Source: JAKFEW01 sp036675505 (GTDB taxonomy: Bacteria > Cyanobacteriota > Sericytochromatia > S15B-MN24 > JAQBPE01). Taken from it: 64,000 nucleotides of DNA. This document shows positions 52,600 to 60,872 of the stretch, one piece after another. The position numbers were made by a program, and so were the translations under genes. The DNA lies in the NCBI GenBank assembly GCA_036675505.1, contig JAKFEW010000093.1:42752-106751 (forward strand), read 5' to 3'. The stretch's first letter is position 1. The number at the start of each line of letters is the position of its first letter. The notes under the pieces are model-generated. The model searched no databases and was not told the origin of the DNA. It saw only the letters and a list, made by a program, of their open reading frames with translations.

Positions 52600-52737
52600 T
52601 CACGCGAGAGGGGGGTCGATTCGGTGCGGGCCCAGGTAGTCGCCGAGCGGCTTGACCACCACGTCTTGCTGCCCCACGAACGCGTCGACGACCAGCGCCA
52701 GGCTCCGCTCGACGGCGGCCAGCGGGATGGCATACGA
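52600..52737 (-). pseudogene. Remnant of a CheA C-terminal (CheW-like) domain
   Basis: The minus strand reads SYAIPLAAVERSL joined directly to LVVDAFVGQQDVVVKPLGDYLGP and then ends at a stop. In the intact CheA the same two segments (TYAIPLSAVEETL and LVVDALVGQQDVVVKALGDYLG) are about 60 residues apart, so the middle is deleted; kinase and HPt parts are absent. No start codon or SD suits it. It lies immediately upstream of the 66-residue gene and marks a lost second chemosensory kinase. Confidence 0.75.
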
Positions 52738-52998
52738 CCAGCCGCTCAACCCCCAACCTCTCCCGAGCGTACGGCCCGGGCCAGTCCCACGGGAAGGGGC
52801 CAGAGCCCTGATTGCGCCTGGGAAACCAGTCCCGATACACGGGACCCGTATCCTGACGGACTGGCCTCAGGCCCCTTAGCCGATCTGATTCGCTTGCCTG
52901 ACGATTGCAATCTCCCGACGACGTGGCATATCCTGATAGGGTGGCCGCCGATTTCGGCCGTCTTCGCGGCTCGTGCCGAGGCGGCACGGGAGCAGACG
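52738..52998 (+). promoter_or_regulatory. Regulatory region upstream of FIST copy 2
   Basis: No gene recognised in 261 bases. GTCCC-N7-GGGAC (52829-52845, starting GTCCCGAT) matches the motif in the two REC-LuxR regulatory regions. GGGAG (52989-52993) is the SD of the FIST gene. No convincing -35/-10 pair is evident. Confidence 0.35.
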
Positions 52999-54156
52999 AT
53001 GAGAGCGCTTTCCGCCAGCAACGCACTATCGGATCCCTACCGCGCCGGCGCGGCCCTCGGCGACGTCCTCCGGGCGATCAACCCCGAGGTGGTGTTCCTC
53101 TTCAGCTCGGCCGGGTACGGCGGCACCGCCGAGGTGCTCGAAGGTCTCTACGACGCGGTGGGCCGCGACGACCTGGTGGTCGTCGGCAACAGCGGCGATG
53201 GCTTCTATGAGGGCGCGCAGGCTGCCGAGCTCGGCGTCGCCGCGCTCGGCCTCGACTCGGGCGGCGCGGTCCGGTGGTTCGTCGCGAAGGCCGAGGGGGT
53301 CGGCCAGGATCCCGAGGGCACGGCTCGGGCCGGCCTCCGGGCGCTCGACGCCGCGATGGACGGCGAGCGCCCGGCCTTCGTCTACCTCGTTTCAGACTTC
53401 CGCACGGACGCCAGCGGCCTCGAGCGCGTGCTGCGCGAGGTCGACGTGCCGATCGTCGGCGGCCTGGCCGGGACCGGCGTCGAGATGGCCGGTTGCGTCT
53501 TGTACGCCAACCGCGAGGTCTTCGACGACGGAGTGGTGCTGCTCGGCGCGGTCGGGCCCGTGCGCTTCGACGTCGTCATCGGCCAGTCCGTCGCCCCGGT
53601 CGGCGAGCCCGGCCGGATCGACCAGGCCGCGGGCACCACGCTCCAGTCGATCAACCAGGTGAGCGCCAGCGACTTCGTGGAGCGCACCATCGGCAAGCCC
53701 GCCCTCATGACCGATCGCGGGGTGCTGTCGCTCGCGGTCTTCGAGCCCGAACACCCGAACCGCAAGCGCCTGCTCTCGATCGTGCCGGACATCGTGCCCG
53801 GCCACGGGGCGCTCGCGCTGTTCGGCGGCGTGGCGCCCGGCAACATGGTGCAGGTGACGATGACCGACCAGGATCGCCTGGTCGCCGAGGTGCTGGCCGT
53901 CGCCGGCCGCAGCCGCCAGCTGGGCTTCGAGCCCGTGGCCGGGCTGCTCGTGAGCTGCGCCTGGCGAAAGAACGTGCTGCGCGAGCGCGCCGCGATCGAG
54001 GCCGAGGCGCTGATCGACGCCACGTCTGGCCGGTTGATGCTCGCCGGGTTCTCCTCGCTCGGCGAGTTCGGGCCTTTCAAGGAAGACGGACACTTCACGG
54101 CCAACCTGTTCCACAACATGACCGCCGTGCTCCTGTTGATCGGGGACTCGCCGTGA
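52999..54156 (+). CDS. FIST-domain signal transduction protein, copy 2
   Basis: 385 residues. FIST_N: EVVFLFSSAGYGGTAEVL, VVVGNSGDGFYEG and PIVGGLAGTGVEM. FIST_C: SQSVAPVGEP, VAGLLVSCAWRKNVLRERA and a closing MLAGFSSLGEFGPFK with FHNMTAVLLLIG. It is only distantly similar to copy 1, so this is not a recent duplicate. Its stop overlaps the kinase start (GTGA), so it almost certainly forms a sensor/kinase pair: FIST binds ligand and the kinase transmits. Confidence 0.87.
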   Translation: MRALSASNALSDPYRAGAALGDVLRAINPEVVFLFSSAGYGGTAEVLEGLYDAVGRDDLVVVGNSGDGFYEGAQAAELGVAALGLDSGGAVRWFVAKAEGVGQDPEGTARAGLRALDAAMDGERPAFVYLVSDFRTDASGLERVLREVDVPIVGGLAGTGVEMAGCVLYANREVFDDGVVLLGAVGPVRFDVVIGQSVAPVGEPGRIDQAAGTTLQSINQVSASDFVERTIGKPALMTDRGVLSLAVFEPEHPNRKRLLSIVPDIVPGHGALALFGGVAPGNMVQVTMTDQDRLVAEVLAVAGRSRQLGFEPVAGLLVSCAWRKNVLRERAAIEAEALIDATSGRLMLAGFSSLGEFGPFKEDGHFTANLFHNMTAVLLLIGDSP

Positions 54157-55751
54157 ATCGGCGGTTCCTTTCCACGGTCGCGCCGCCGCCGCCCGGCTTC
54201 GCCGTCGAGCCGCTCACGAAGCGCGTCCTGCTCGGCGGCGCCGTCGCGATCTTCACGAACGACGCGGACGCGGTTTACGGCGCGCTCGAGCGCTTCGCCG
54301 AGCGGGTCACGGGGATCGTGGTCCTGGCGGGCGAGGCGTTCGAGCAGCAAGCCGTCGGCCCCCTGCTCTGGCGGGTGCAGGTGCCTGACCGGGCCCTCCC
54401 CGACCTGCTCGCCCTCGCCTCGGGCCACCTCGCGTTGCTCGAGCAGGCCGCGACGTTCCAGGAGGCGCGCCACTTCGAGGCTCAGATGACCCTGCGGGCC
54501 CGCCGCGAGCTCGAGGGCACGCGCCGGGACTACAACCTGATCACCCACACACTCCAGAACCAGGTCGCCGCGCTCACCGCCGCCCAACAGGCCTTGAGCG
54601 AGAGCGAGACGCGGCTGCGCGCGATCATCGAGACCACCGCCGACCCGATCGACATCAAGGATCCCGGCGGCCACTACATGCTCGTGAACCCCGCGTTCGC
54701 CCGCCTGGTGGGGCGCCCGATGGCCGCGGCGGTGGGCCAGGCCGCCGAGGCGTACTACCCGGCGGAGCGGAATGCGCGGGGGCGCGCGATCGAGCGGGCG
54801 ATCCTGGCCGGCGGCGAGGCCACCACGTACGAGGAGGAAGGCGAGGGGGAGGATCGGGTGTTTCTGACCACCAAGCTCCCCTGGCGGGATCCGGACGGCC
54901 GCCTGCTCGGCCTGATCAGCATCCGGAGGGACATCTCGGACTTCCGGAAGGCCGAGCGCGAGCGCATCGAGGCGCGGGCGCGGGAGCAGAAGGCCCTCGC
55001 CGAGGCGGAGGCCGCCCGAAAGCTGGACGCGGCCAAATCGGCGTTCCTCGACTCGGTCTCGCATGAGCTGCGCACCCCGCTCACGTCCATCAAGGGCTAC
55101 GCCGAGCTCCTCGAGGACAACCTGGCTGGCCCGCTGTCAGACGAGCAGACGACCTTCGTCCGGCACATCCAGAACGGCGCCCGCCGCCTCCAAAACCTCG
55201 TGGACGACCTGCTCGACTCGGCCCGCCTGGATGCCGGCACCTTTCGGTTGGTCCTGGGAGACGCCGATCTGGCCCAGGAGGTCCGCGAGGTGGTCGCGAG
55301 CATGCGGCCCCAGGTGGACGCCGCCCACCTGAAGGTAGAGCTGGACCTATCGGAAGGGCCGAGCGCCGCACGCTTCGACGCCCGGCGCATCGGCCAGGTG
55401 CTGACGAATTTGTTTTCAAACGCGATCAAGTTCACGCCGGAGGGCGGCACCATCCGGGTGGCGGTGCGCCGCGAGGCGGATCGCCTGCGCTGCACGATCG
55501 CCGACTCGGGCGCGGGCATCGCCCGCGCCGACATGCCGAGGCTGTTTCGCCGCTTCGAACAGCTGGCGAGCGGCATGCGCACGGCCGGCGGCACGGGGCT
55601 CGGGCTGAACATCACGAAGTCGCTGGTCGAGGCCCATGGCGGCGAGATCGGCGTCGAAAGCATCGAGGGCCGGGGCGCGACCTTTTGGTTCACGCTGCCC
55701 ACCGAGAACGCCCCCCCCGCGACCGGCGCGACGGCCCACAATCGTGTATGA
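54153..55751 (+). CDS. PAS histidine kinase coupled to FIST
   Basis: 532 residues from GTG 54153. Residues 1-110 are an unassigned N-terminal module (FTNDADAVYGALERFAE), then a coiled coil (about 110-155), a PAS domain (about 155-275), and HisKA with SVSHELRTPLTSI (His304). The HATPase has NLFSNAIKFTPEGG, DSGAGI and GTGLGLNI, ending FWFTLPT. It is soluble. The regulator is not adjacent; the REC-LuxR protein at 50561, which lacks a kinase, is a candidate. Confidence 0.9.
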   Translation: MNRRFLSTVAPPPPGFAVEPLTKRVLLGGAVAIFTNDADAVYGALERFAERVTGIVVLAGEAFEQQAVGPLLWRVQVPDRALPDLLALASGHLALLEQAATFQEARHFEAQMTLRARRELEGTRRDYNLITHTLQNQVAALTAAQQALSESETRLRAIIETTADPIDIKDPGGHYMLVNPAFARLVGRPMAAAVGQAAEAYYPAERNARGRAIERAILAGGEATTYEEEGEGEDRVFLTTKLPWRDPDGRLLGLISIRRDISDFRKAERERIEARAREQKALAEAEAARKLDAAKSAFLDSVSHELRTPLTSIKGYAELLEDNLAGPLSDEQTTFVRHIQNGARRLQNLVDDLLDSARLDAGTFRLVLGDADLAQEVREVVASMRPQVDAAHLKVELDLSEGPSAARFDARRIGQVLTNLFSNAIKFTPEGGTIRVAVRREADRLRCTIADSGAGIARADMPRLFRRFEQLASGMRTAGGTGLGLNITKSLVEAHGGEIGVESIEGRGATFWFTLPTENAPPATGATAHNRV

Positions 55752-55780
55752 TGACGACATAGAAATGAAGACCCTTTGCT

Positions 55781-56977
55781 ATGTCCGAAATAATGGCCGA
55801 TCAAAGTCAGATGGAAGAGGCGCTGCGCGCGAGCGAGCGTAAATACCGCCACCTGTACCACCACACGCCGGTGATGATGCACTCGATCGACCCGGTCGGG
55901 CGGCTCGTCAGCGTGAGCGAGCTGTGGCTCAAGACGCTCGGCTACACCTGGGACGAGGTGATCGGCCGCAAGTCGATCGAATTCCTCACGGCGGCGTCGC
56001 GCCGGTACGCGGAGGAAGTCGTCCTGCCGGAGTACTTCCGGACGGGGGTCTGCAAGGACGTGCCTTACCAGTTCGTGCGAAAGGACGGCACGGTCATCGA
56101 CACCCTGCTTTCGGCCATCGCCGATTGCGACGCCGAGGGGCAGATCATGCGCTCGCTGGCCGTCATCATCGACGTCACCGACCTCAAGCGCGCCGAGACG
56201 GAGCGCCGCGAGGCGTTCGTCCGCGAGCAGGCGGCGCACGCCGAGGCCGAGAGCGCCCGCGAGATCGATCGGCTGCGGCGCCAGTTCGTCGACGCCGTGA
56301 CCCATGAGCTTCGGACGCCGCTCACCACGATCCTGGGCTACGCGGAGTTTCTGGAGGAAGAGGCCGCGGGCACGCTCACGCCGGCGCAGGTCAAGTTCTT
56401 GTTTCAGATCCGCAAGGCCAGCCGGCAGCTCGCGGCGCTGGTGGACGACCTGCTGGACGTCGCGAGCATGGAGGCGGGCACCTTCGCGCTGCGGCGGCGA
56501 CACGCCGACCTCGCCGCTCAGATCGCCGAGATCGCCGAGAGTATGCGGCCGCAGGTGAGCGAGGCAGGGCTGACGCTGGCGGTGGATCTGCCGGCACCGC
56601 CCCTGTCGATCGACATGGACCCGGAACGTATCGGCCAGGTGCTGCTCAATTTCGTGGTCAACGCCGTCAAGTTCACGCCCCGCGGGGGCGCGCTGCGCGT
56701 GAGCGCCGCCGCGGCGGACGGCTTCGTCCGCTGCGAAGTCCAGGACTCGGGCGTCGGCGTGTCGCCGGACGACATCCCCAAGCTCTTCCAGCGCTTCAGC
56801 CAGCTCGAGTACGGGCGGCACCGGACGGCTGGCACGGGCCTGGGGCTCTTCATCTGCAAGGCGATCGTCGAGGCGCACGGCGGGGCGATCGGCGTCCAGT
56901 CCGAGCCGGGGCGCGGGGCGACGTTTTGGTTCACGCTACCGCAGCACCTTTCGCCCGAACGCGAAGGGCCGACCTAG
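55781..56977 (+). CDS. PAS histidine kinase
   Basis: 398 residues: one PAS domain (about 15-140, with MHSIDPVGRLVSVSELWLK), HisKA with AVTHELRTPLTTI (His175), and HATPase with NFVVNAVKFTPRGG, DSGVGV, GTGLGLFI and a FWFTLP end. No membrane segment. It follows the FIST-linked kinase after 29 bases and resembles its C-terminal half. The stop codon (56975-56977) lies in the same CTAG as the stop of the convergent cheX, so the two genes overlap by 4 bases. Confidence 0.9.
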   Translation: MSEIMADQSQMEEALRASERKYRHLYHHTPVMMHSIDPVGRLVSVSELWLKTLGYTWDEVIGRKSIEFLTAASRRYAEEVVLPEYFRTGVCKDVPYQFVRKDGTVIDTLLSAIADCDAEGQIMRSLAVIIDVTDLKRAETERREAFVREQAAHAEAESAREIDRLRRQFVDAVTHELRTPLTTILGYAEFLEEEAAGTLTPAQVKFLFQIRKASRQLAALVDDLLDVASMEAGTFALRRRHADLAAQIAEIAESMRPQVSEAGLTLAVDLPAPPLSIDMDPERIGQVLLNFVVNAVKFTPRGGALRVSAAAADGFVRCEVQDSGVGVSPDDIPKLFQRFSQLEYGRHRTAGTGLGLFICKAIVEAHGGAIGVQSEPGRGATFWFTLPQHLSPEREGPT

Positions 56978-57528
56978 AACTCCAGCGGGATCCGCTCGAT
57001 CCGGATCGCCGTCGGCGGCGGCACCGCGCCACGCACGCGCATCCCGATGCTCACCTCGATGCGGCCTTCGACCGGGTCGATCGGCACCACGAGCACGAGC
57101 GGCGTGGGCCAGGGGAGCGTCAGCGGCTCGTCGATCGCCACCACCGGGTCGCCCAATTTCAGCCTGAACCCGCGCCGGTGCAGCGACATCGCACAGGCGC
57201 CGGCCATGATGTTCGCAACCTCGAGCAGGCCGTCGTTACTCAGCACGCCGAAGACCTCGGCCTGGTTCTCGGTGAGCGTGCCGGCCAGCGCCACCGCCGT
57301 GGACCGCGACATGCCGAGGGCCAGCCAGCCGTCGACGTCGCCCGAGAAGCCGATCGCGACGGCCAGTTCGTGTTCGAGCGGCGCCGTGGCCGTGCGGAAC
57401 TGCGGCTCGCCGAACGTCGCGTCGGCATCGAAGAGCAGCGCGAGCACCTCGCGCAGCGCGTGGAGGATCGCGCCGATGTGGTGGGGCGCCTGGACGTCCA
57501 GGGCCGCGAGCGGGCGGTGGGCCGTCAC
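56974..57528 (-). CDS. cheX: CheX-like phosphatase, copy 2
   Basis: 184 residues from GTG 57528. The ExxN motif is GLLEVANIMAGA (Glu103, Asn106), and the helix IGAILHALREVLALLFDAD matches the CheX1 N-terminus. A C-terminal extension (VRGAVPPPTAIRIERI) is not in copy 1. It overlaps the FapA-like stop by 4 bases (GTGA), the same FapA to CheX order as at 40.3 kb. It probably dephosphorylates CheY-P or one of the REC proteins. Confidence 0.82.
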   Translation of the reverse strand: MTAHRPLAALDVQAPHHIGAILHALREVLALLFDADATFGEPQFRTATAPLEHELAVAIGFSGDVDGWLALGMSRSTAVALAGTLTENQAEVFGVLSNDGLLEVANIMAGACAMSLHRRGFRLKLGDPVVAIDEPLTLPWPTPLVLVVPIDPVEGRIEVSIGMRVRGAVPPPTAIRIERIPLEF

Positions 57529-58430
57529 CGGGCAACTCCCGGCGCAGCCGACTCGCGCACGACGCCGCCGACGATCGTGCGCCTGGCGCCCTCGACGGTC
57601 GTGCGGATCAGATCCTCGCGCACCGCGAGCGTGCCGCCGCAGCGCACCGTGACGTTCTCCATGCCGCGGGCGACCACGTCGGCCGAGGCGACGATCGTGG
57701 CCTGCTCGCTCACCACCCCGTGCACCACCACGCGCCCGCCCGCGGCCAGCTTGGCGCCGGCCACGTCGCCGAGCACCGTCACGTCGCCCGCGGCCAGGAT
57801 CTCGATCGCCCCCGTCACGTTGCCGGCGATGAGCACGTTGCCGCCGAAGCGGATGTCGTGGTGGTCGGCGGCGATGTCGCCCGGGATCTTGAGCTCCGGC
57901 CGCACGGTGACGACGCCGTCGACGCAACACGGGTTGCCGTCGATCGTGGCGACCACCCGCAGGCCGTCGAAAACGCGCTCCGTGCCGAGCCCGGCGCGCA
58001 GCTCGACGTCACGGGTCGGCGGCGGGACCGGCCCGATCGGCGTGCCGACGACGGTGCGGCCGGGGCGGCCGGGCACCGGCGGGATCCGCACGGCGACGAC
58101 GTCACCCGCCCGCACCATCGCGGGGATCGACCACTCGGGGAAGCGCGCGCGGCCGTCGGCGTCATAGGTGGGCTCGAGCGGGAAGGCCGTGTTGCCGAGC
58201 GGTGTGTCGATGAAGGCGTCCTTGCCGCGCGACGGTTGAACCGCCTCGGCGACCAGGACGTCGGCAGGGCCCGCGAGCTCCGGGAAGCCGGCGATCGCCT
58301 CGTGGAGCAGCCCGTGGCGCACGCCGCGGCGCGCGACCCAGATCAAGGCCTGGTATTCGTTGAGCTTTTCGCCGGCGTCGAGCACCAGGCGAGCTTCCAT
58401 TTCGTCAGGACGAACCTGGACGTGAGGCAC
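57525..58430 (-). CDS. FapA/DUF342-like protein lacking the C-terminal domain
   Basis: 301 residues from GTG 58430. The N-terminal unit VQVRPDEMEARLVLDAGE and RRGVRHGLLHEAI matches the 443-residue protein. A linker domain (VVGTPIGPVPPPTRDVELRAG) and beta-helix (about 175-295: ILAAGDVTVLGDVAG, VREDLIRTTVEGAR) follow, but the Pro-rich linker, coiled coil and C-terminal domain are missing. GTG 58430 is chosen because it aligns with the start of the paralogues; its SD is weak. It is coupled to cheX copy 2. Confidence 0.78.
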   Translation of the reverse strand: MPHVQVRPDEMEARLVLDAGEKLNEYQALIWVARRGVRHGLLHEAIAGFPELAGPADVLVAEAVQPSRGKDAFIDTPLGNTAFPLEPTYDADGRARFPEWSIPAMVRAGDVVAVRIPPVPGRPGRTVVGTPIGPVPPPTRDVELRAGLGTERVFDGLRVVATIDGNPCCVDGVVTVRPELKIPGDIAADHHDIRFGGNVLIAGNVTGAIEILAAGDVTVLGDVAGAKLAAGGRVVVHGVVSEQATIVASADVVARGMENVTVRCGGTLAVREDLIRTTVEGARRTIVGGVVRESAAPGVAR

Positions 58431-58480
58431 GTCCGCTCTACCTCCAACACCCTGCCCCACCCCCGGTGGACAGAAATGAC

Positions 58481-58489
58481 ATTTTACCA
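58481..58489 (-). promoter_or_regulatory. Extended -10 box for the FapA-like/cheX operon
   Basis: TGGTAAAAT on the minus strand (TGN plus TAAAAT), 50 bases upstream of the start. GTTAAC (58493-58498) lies just upstream. The region 58475-58540 is markedly AT-rich. No clear -35. Confidence 0.4.
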
Positions 58490-58544
58490 CGTGTTAACCA
58501 AACGTGCGAGCATTTGGTGTAACTTGTATATACGGTCCCGCGAT

Positions 58545-59939
58545 TCAGCCCGCCGCCGGCACCGCGGACGCGTCGCCCAGCTCCCAGCGCAGCGCCTCCG
58601 CGAGGTAGGGCGTCTCGAAGCGGAAGCCGGTCTCGAGCAGCTTGCCCGGCACCACGCGCTGGCCCTCGAGCAGCACCGCCTTGCCCATGTCGCCGAACAG
58701 CGTGAGCACCACGGACGCGGGCAGCGGGAAGGGCGTGGGGCGGTGCAGCGCCCGACCGAGCTCGCGCGTGAACTCGCGGTTGGTCACCGGCTGCGGCGAG
58801 GTCGCGTTGACCGGGCCCGCGAGCGTCTCGGTCTTGAGCACGTGCAGCAGCGCGCCCAGCGCGTCGTCGAGGCCGATCCAGCTCATCCACTGGTCGCCCG
58901 ACCCGACTCGCCCGCCCAGGCCCAGCTTGAAGGGCGGCAGCATCTGCTTGAGCGCGCCGCCGCGCGGCGTGACGATCACGCCGAGGCGCAGGTTGACCGT
59001 GCGCACGCCGGCGTCGCGCGCAGGCCCGGTCGCGAGCTCCCAGGCCTGGCAGACCTCGGCCAGGAAGCCCGCTCCGGCCGTGCGATCGTCCTCGTCGACC
59101 GGCTGATCGCCGCGATCGCCGTAGTACCCCACCGCCGAGGCCGACACGAACACCTTCGGCTTCCGCTCGAGACGCGCGATCGCGTCGGCGAGCAGCCGCG
59201 TACTCTGCTTGCGGCTCTCCAAGATCGTGCGCATCGTGGCGGGGTTCCAGCGCTGGGCGATGGGCTCGCCGGCGAGGTTGATCACGGCGTCCACGCCCTC
59301 GAGCGCGGCCGGATCGAGCCGCCCCGTGGCGGGATCCCACTGGATGTCGGTGCTGCCGGGCGACGGTGGCCGGCGCACCAGCCGATCGACGCGGTGCCCG
59401 CCGGTGGTGAGGAAGGCGCAGAGCGCCTGGCCGATCAGCCCGCTCGCGCCGGAGACCACGATGCGCAGCGGCGCGAGGCCGGCGGCCTTGTGGCGGCGCA
59501 GGTCGAGGCGCGTACGCGCGTGCCGCCACGGAAAGAGCCGCGCGAGCTCCGCCCGCACGAAGGGCGTCGCGAACCGGTGGCCGAGGCCGCCGAGCGGGCT
59601 GCGGAAGTGGACGTGGTCCTCCATCGTCGCGTGCGCGCCGTCGTGCGGCATGAAGCGGTGCGTGTGGCGCCATTTCCCGAACGGCCCCTCGACCTGCTCG
59701 TCGACGAACTGCCGGCCGGGCACGGAATCCTCGTGGCGGGCCAGCCAACGCCACTTCACGGGCCCCAACCGCAGCTGCAGCAGCACCGTGCCGCCATCCT
59801 CGACGCCGCCTTCCCGGCGCAGGACGCAGATCTCCCGCCACGGCGGCATCAACCGCTCGAGCGCACCCGGCCGGACGTGCCAGGCGTAGACCTCGGCGGC
59901 CGACGCGGGCATCTCGCTGCGGTACTGGAATTCGGGCAT
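58545..59939 (-). CDS. SRPBCC domain fused to TIGR01777-family NAD-dependent oxidoreductase
   Basis: 464 residues. Residues 1-150 are an SRPBCC ligand-binding-like domain (FQYRSEMPASAAEVYAWHV, PFGKWRHTHRF). Residues about 158-460 are an extended SDR of the YfcH/TIGR01777 type (IVVSGASGLIGQAL, VINLAGEPIAQRW, SASAVGYYGDRG). Separate and fused forms are both known; function is not established. ATG 59939 has AGGAG about 10 bases upstream. It is divergent from the LolA-like lipoprotein. Confidence 0.88.
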   Translation of the reverse strand: MPEFQYRSEMPASAAEVYAWHVRPGALERLMPPWREICVLRREGGVEDGGTVLLQLRLGPVKWRWLARHEDSVPGRQFVDEQVEGPFGKWRHTHRFMPHDGAHATMEDHVHFRSPLGGLGHRFATPFVRAELARLFPWRHARTRLDLRRHKAAGLAPLRIVVSGASGLIGQALCAFLTTGGHRVDRLVRRPPSPGSTDIQWDPATGRLDPAALEGVDAVINLAGEPIAQRWNPATMRTILESRKQSTRLLADAIARLERKPKVFVSASAVGYYGDRGDQPVDEDDRTAGAGFLAEVCQAWELATGPARDAGVRTVNLRLGVIVTPRGGALKQMLPPFKLGLGGRVGSGDQWMSWIGLDDALGALLHVLKTETLAGPVNATSPQPVTNREFTRELGRALHRPTPFPLPASVVLTLFGDMGKAVLLEGQRVVPGKLLETGFRFETPYLAEALRWELGDASAVPAAG

Positions 59940-60006
59940 CGGTGAGGCTCCTGCGCGAGGGGTCCCATGATGCCACATGATCCGGCCCACCCCGATCGCC
60001 ACCGAG

Positions 60007-60014
60007 ATTTTACA
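60007..60014 (-). promoter_or_regulatory. Extended -10 box for the SDR gene
   Basis: TGTAAAAT on the minus strand, about 70 bases upstream of ATG 59939. The AT-rich divergent region (60003-60085) contains this box and the TATAAT of the lipoprotein gene. No good -35 is visible. Confidence 0.3.
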
Positions 60015-60067
60015 TGGATTTAATACGGATTTTTCACGCTGTTCACACGCTGCTCCGTTAACCAGAA

Positions 60068-60073
60068 TATAAT
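60068..60073 (+). promoter_or_regulatory. -10 box for the LolA-like lipoprotein gene
   Basis: Perfect TATAAT, about 40 bases upstream of the TTG start. GTTAAC (60057-60062) lies 5 bases upstream of it. Confidence 0.45.
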
Positions 60074-60109
60074 CTAGTCATAAGCCTTTCAGGCGAACGG
60101 GGGTCGGAC

Positions 60110-60871
60110 TTGCAGCGCAGCGGGCGAATTCTTGGGGCACGGGGGGTGGCGATCGCCGCCCTGACGCTCGTGCTCGCCGCCTGTGGCGCCCAGCCCGCAG
60201 CCTTGCCCAAGCTGCCGCCCGTCAAGCCGATCGGCCCCGCGCCGACCCTGCCCGCGCCGGATCAGGCCACCGTGAAGGCCCTGTTGGCCCGCGTGCAGGC
60301 TGCCGCCGACGGCACGCGCAACTTCACGGCCACCGCCTACACGAAGATGCGCACGCCGAAGGGCACGACCGACCACAACCTCGCGAAGATCAGCTGGCGC
60401 CGACCAGGGACCATGTCGGCGACGGTCCTCGACGCCGGGATCGCGAAGAAGAAGAGCACCAAGCTGATCTTCGATGGCAAGCGTGAGGTCCGGGTGCGCA
60501 CCTACTTCTTCGGCTTCATCCCGCTCAAGATCACGCTCGACGTCGAGGACGCTCGCCTCGTGGACGGCTACAAGCGCTCGCTGCGCGACACCAGCACCGA
60601 GCGCCTGCTCGAGACGCTGCTCCACCCGCAGGCCGAGGTCCGCCCGCTCGGCGAGGGCGTGAGCGCCGGCGAGCCGATCGATCTCGTCGAGGTCCGCTCG
60701 CCGCTGCGCTGGAAGGGCGTGGAGAAAGACGTCTTCGGCATCTCCCGGCGCATCTCGCTGCCGGTGATGCGCGACGCCTACGACGGCGCCGGCCGGGTGA
60801 TGTTCCACCTGGAGATGCGCGAGATGAAGCCCAACGTCACCATCCCGAGCAGCGAGTGGACGGTCGAGTAG
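60110..60871 (+). CDS. LolA-like lipoprotein
   Basis: 253 residues from TTG 60110. The n-region contains several Arg, then ALTLVLAAC with the lipobox; Cys25 would be lipidated. A Pro-rich spacer (KLPPVKPIGPAP) precedes a domain (about 55-250) with VQAAADGTRNFTATAYTKM and KISWRRPGTMSATV, resembling the LolA/LolB half-barrel that binds lipid acyl chains. No ATG suits the signal peptide; a GTG inside the hydrophobic core is unlikely. It probably handles lipoproteins or lipids in the periplasm. Confidence 0.6.
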   Translation: MQRSGRILGARGVAIAALTLVLAACGAQPAALPKLPPVKPIGPAPTLPAPDQATVKALLARVQAAADGTRNFTATAYTKMRTPKGTTDHNLAKISWRRPGTMSATVLDAGIAKKKSTKLIFDGKREVRVRTYFFGFIPLKITLDVEDARLVDGYKRSLRDTSTERLLETLLHPQAEVRPLGEGVSAGEPIDLVEVRSPLRWKGVEKDVFGISRRISLPVMRDAYDGAGRVMFHLEMREMKPNVTIPSSEWTVE

Positions 60872-60872
60872 C

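Noticed and set aside
52910..52945. Sigma-54-like TGGCAT element upstream of FIST copy 2
   Set aside because: The GG and GC pair spacing does not fit a -24/-12 promoter and no enhancer-binding regulator with an AAA domain is in the window.
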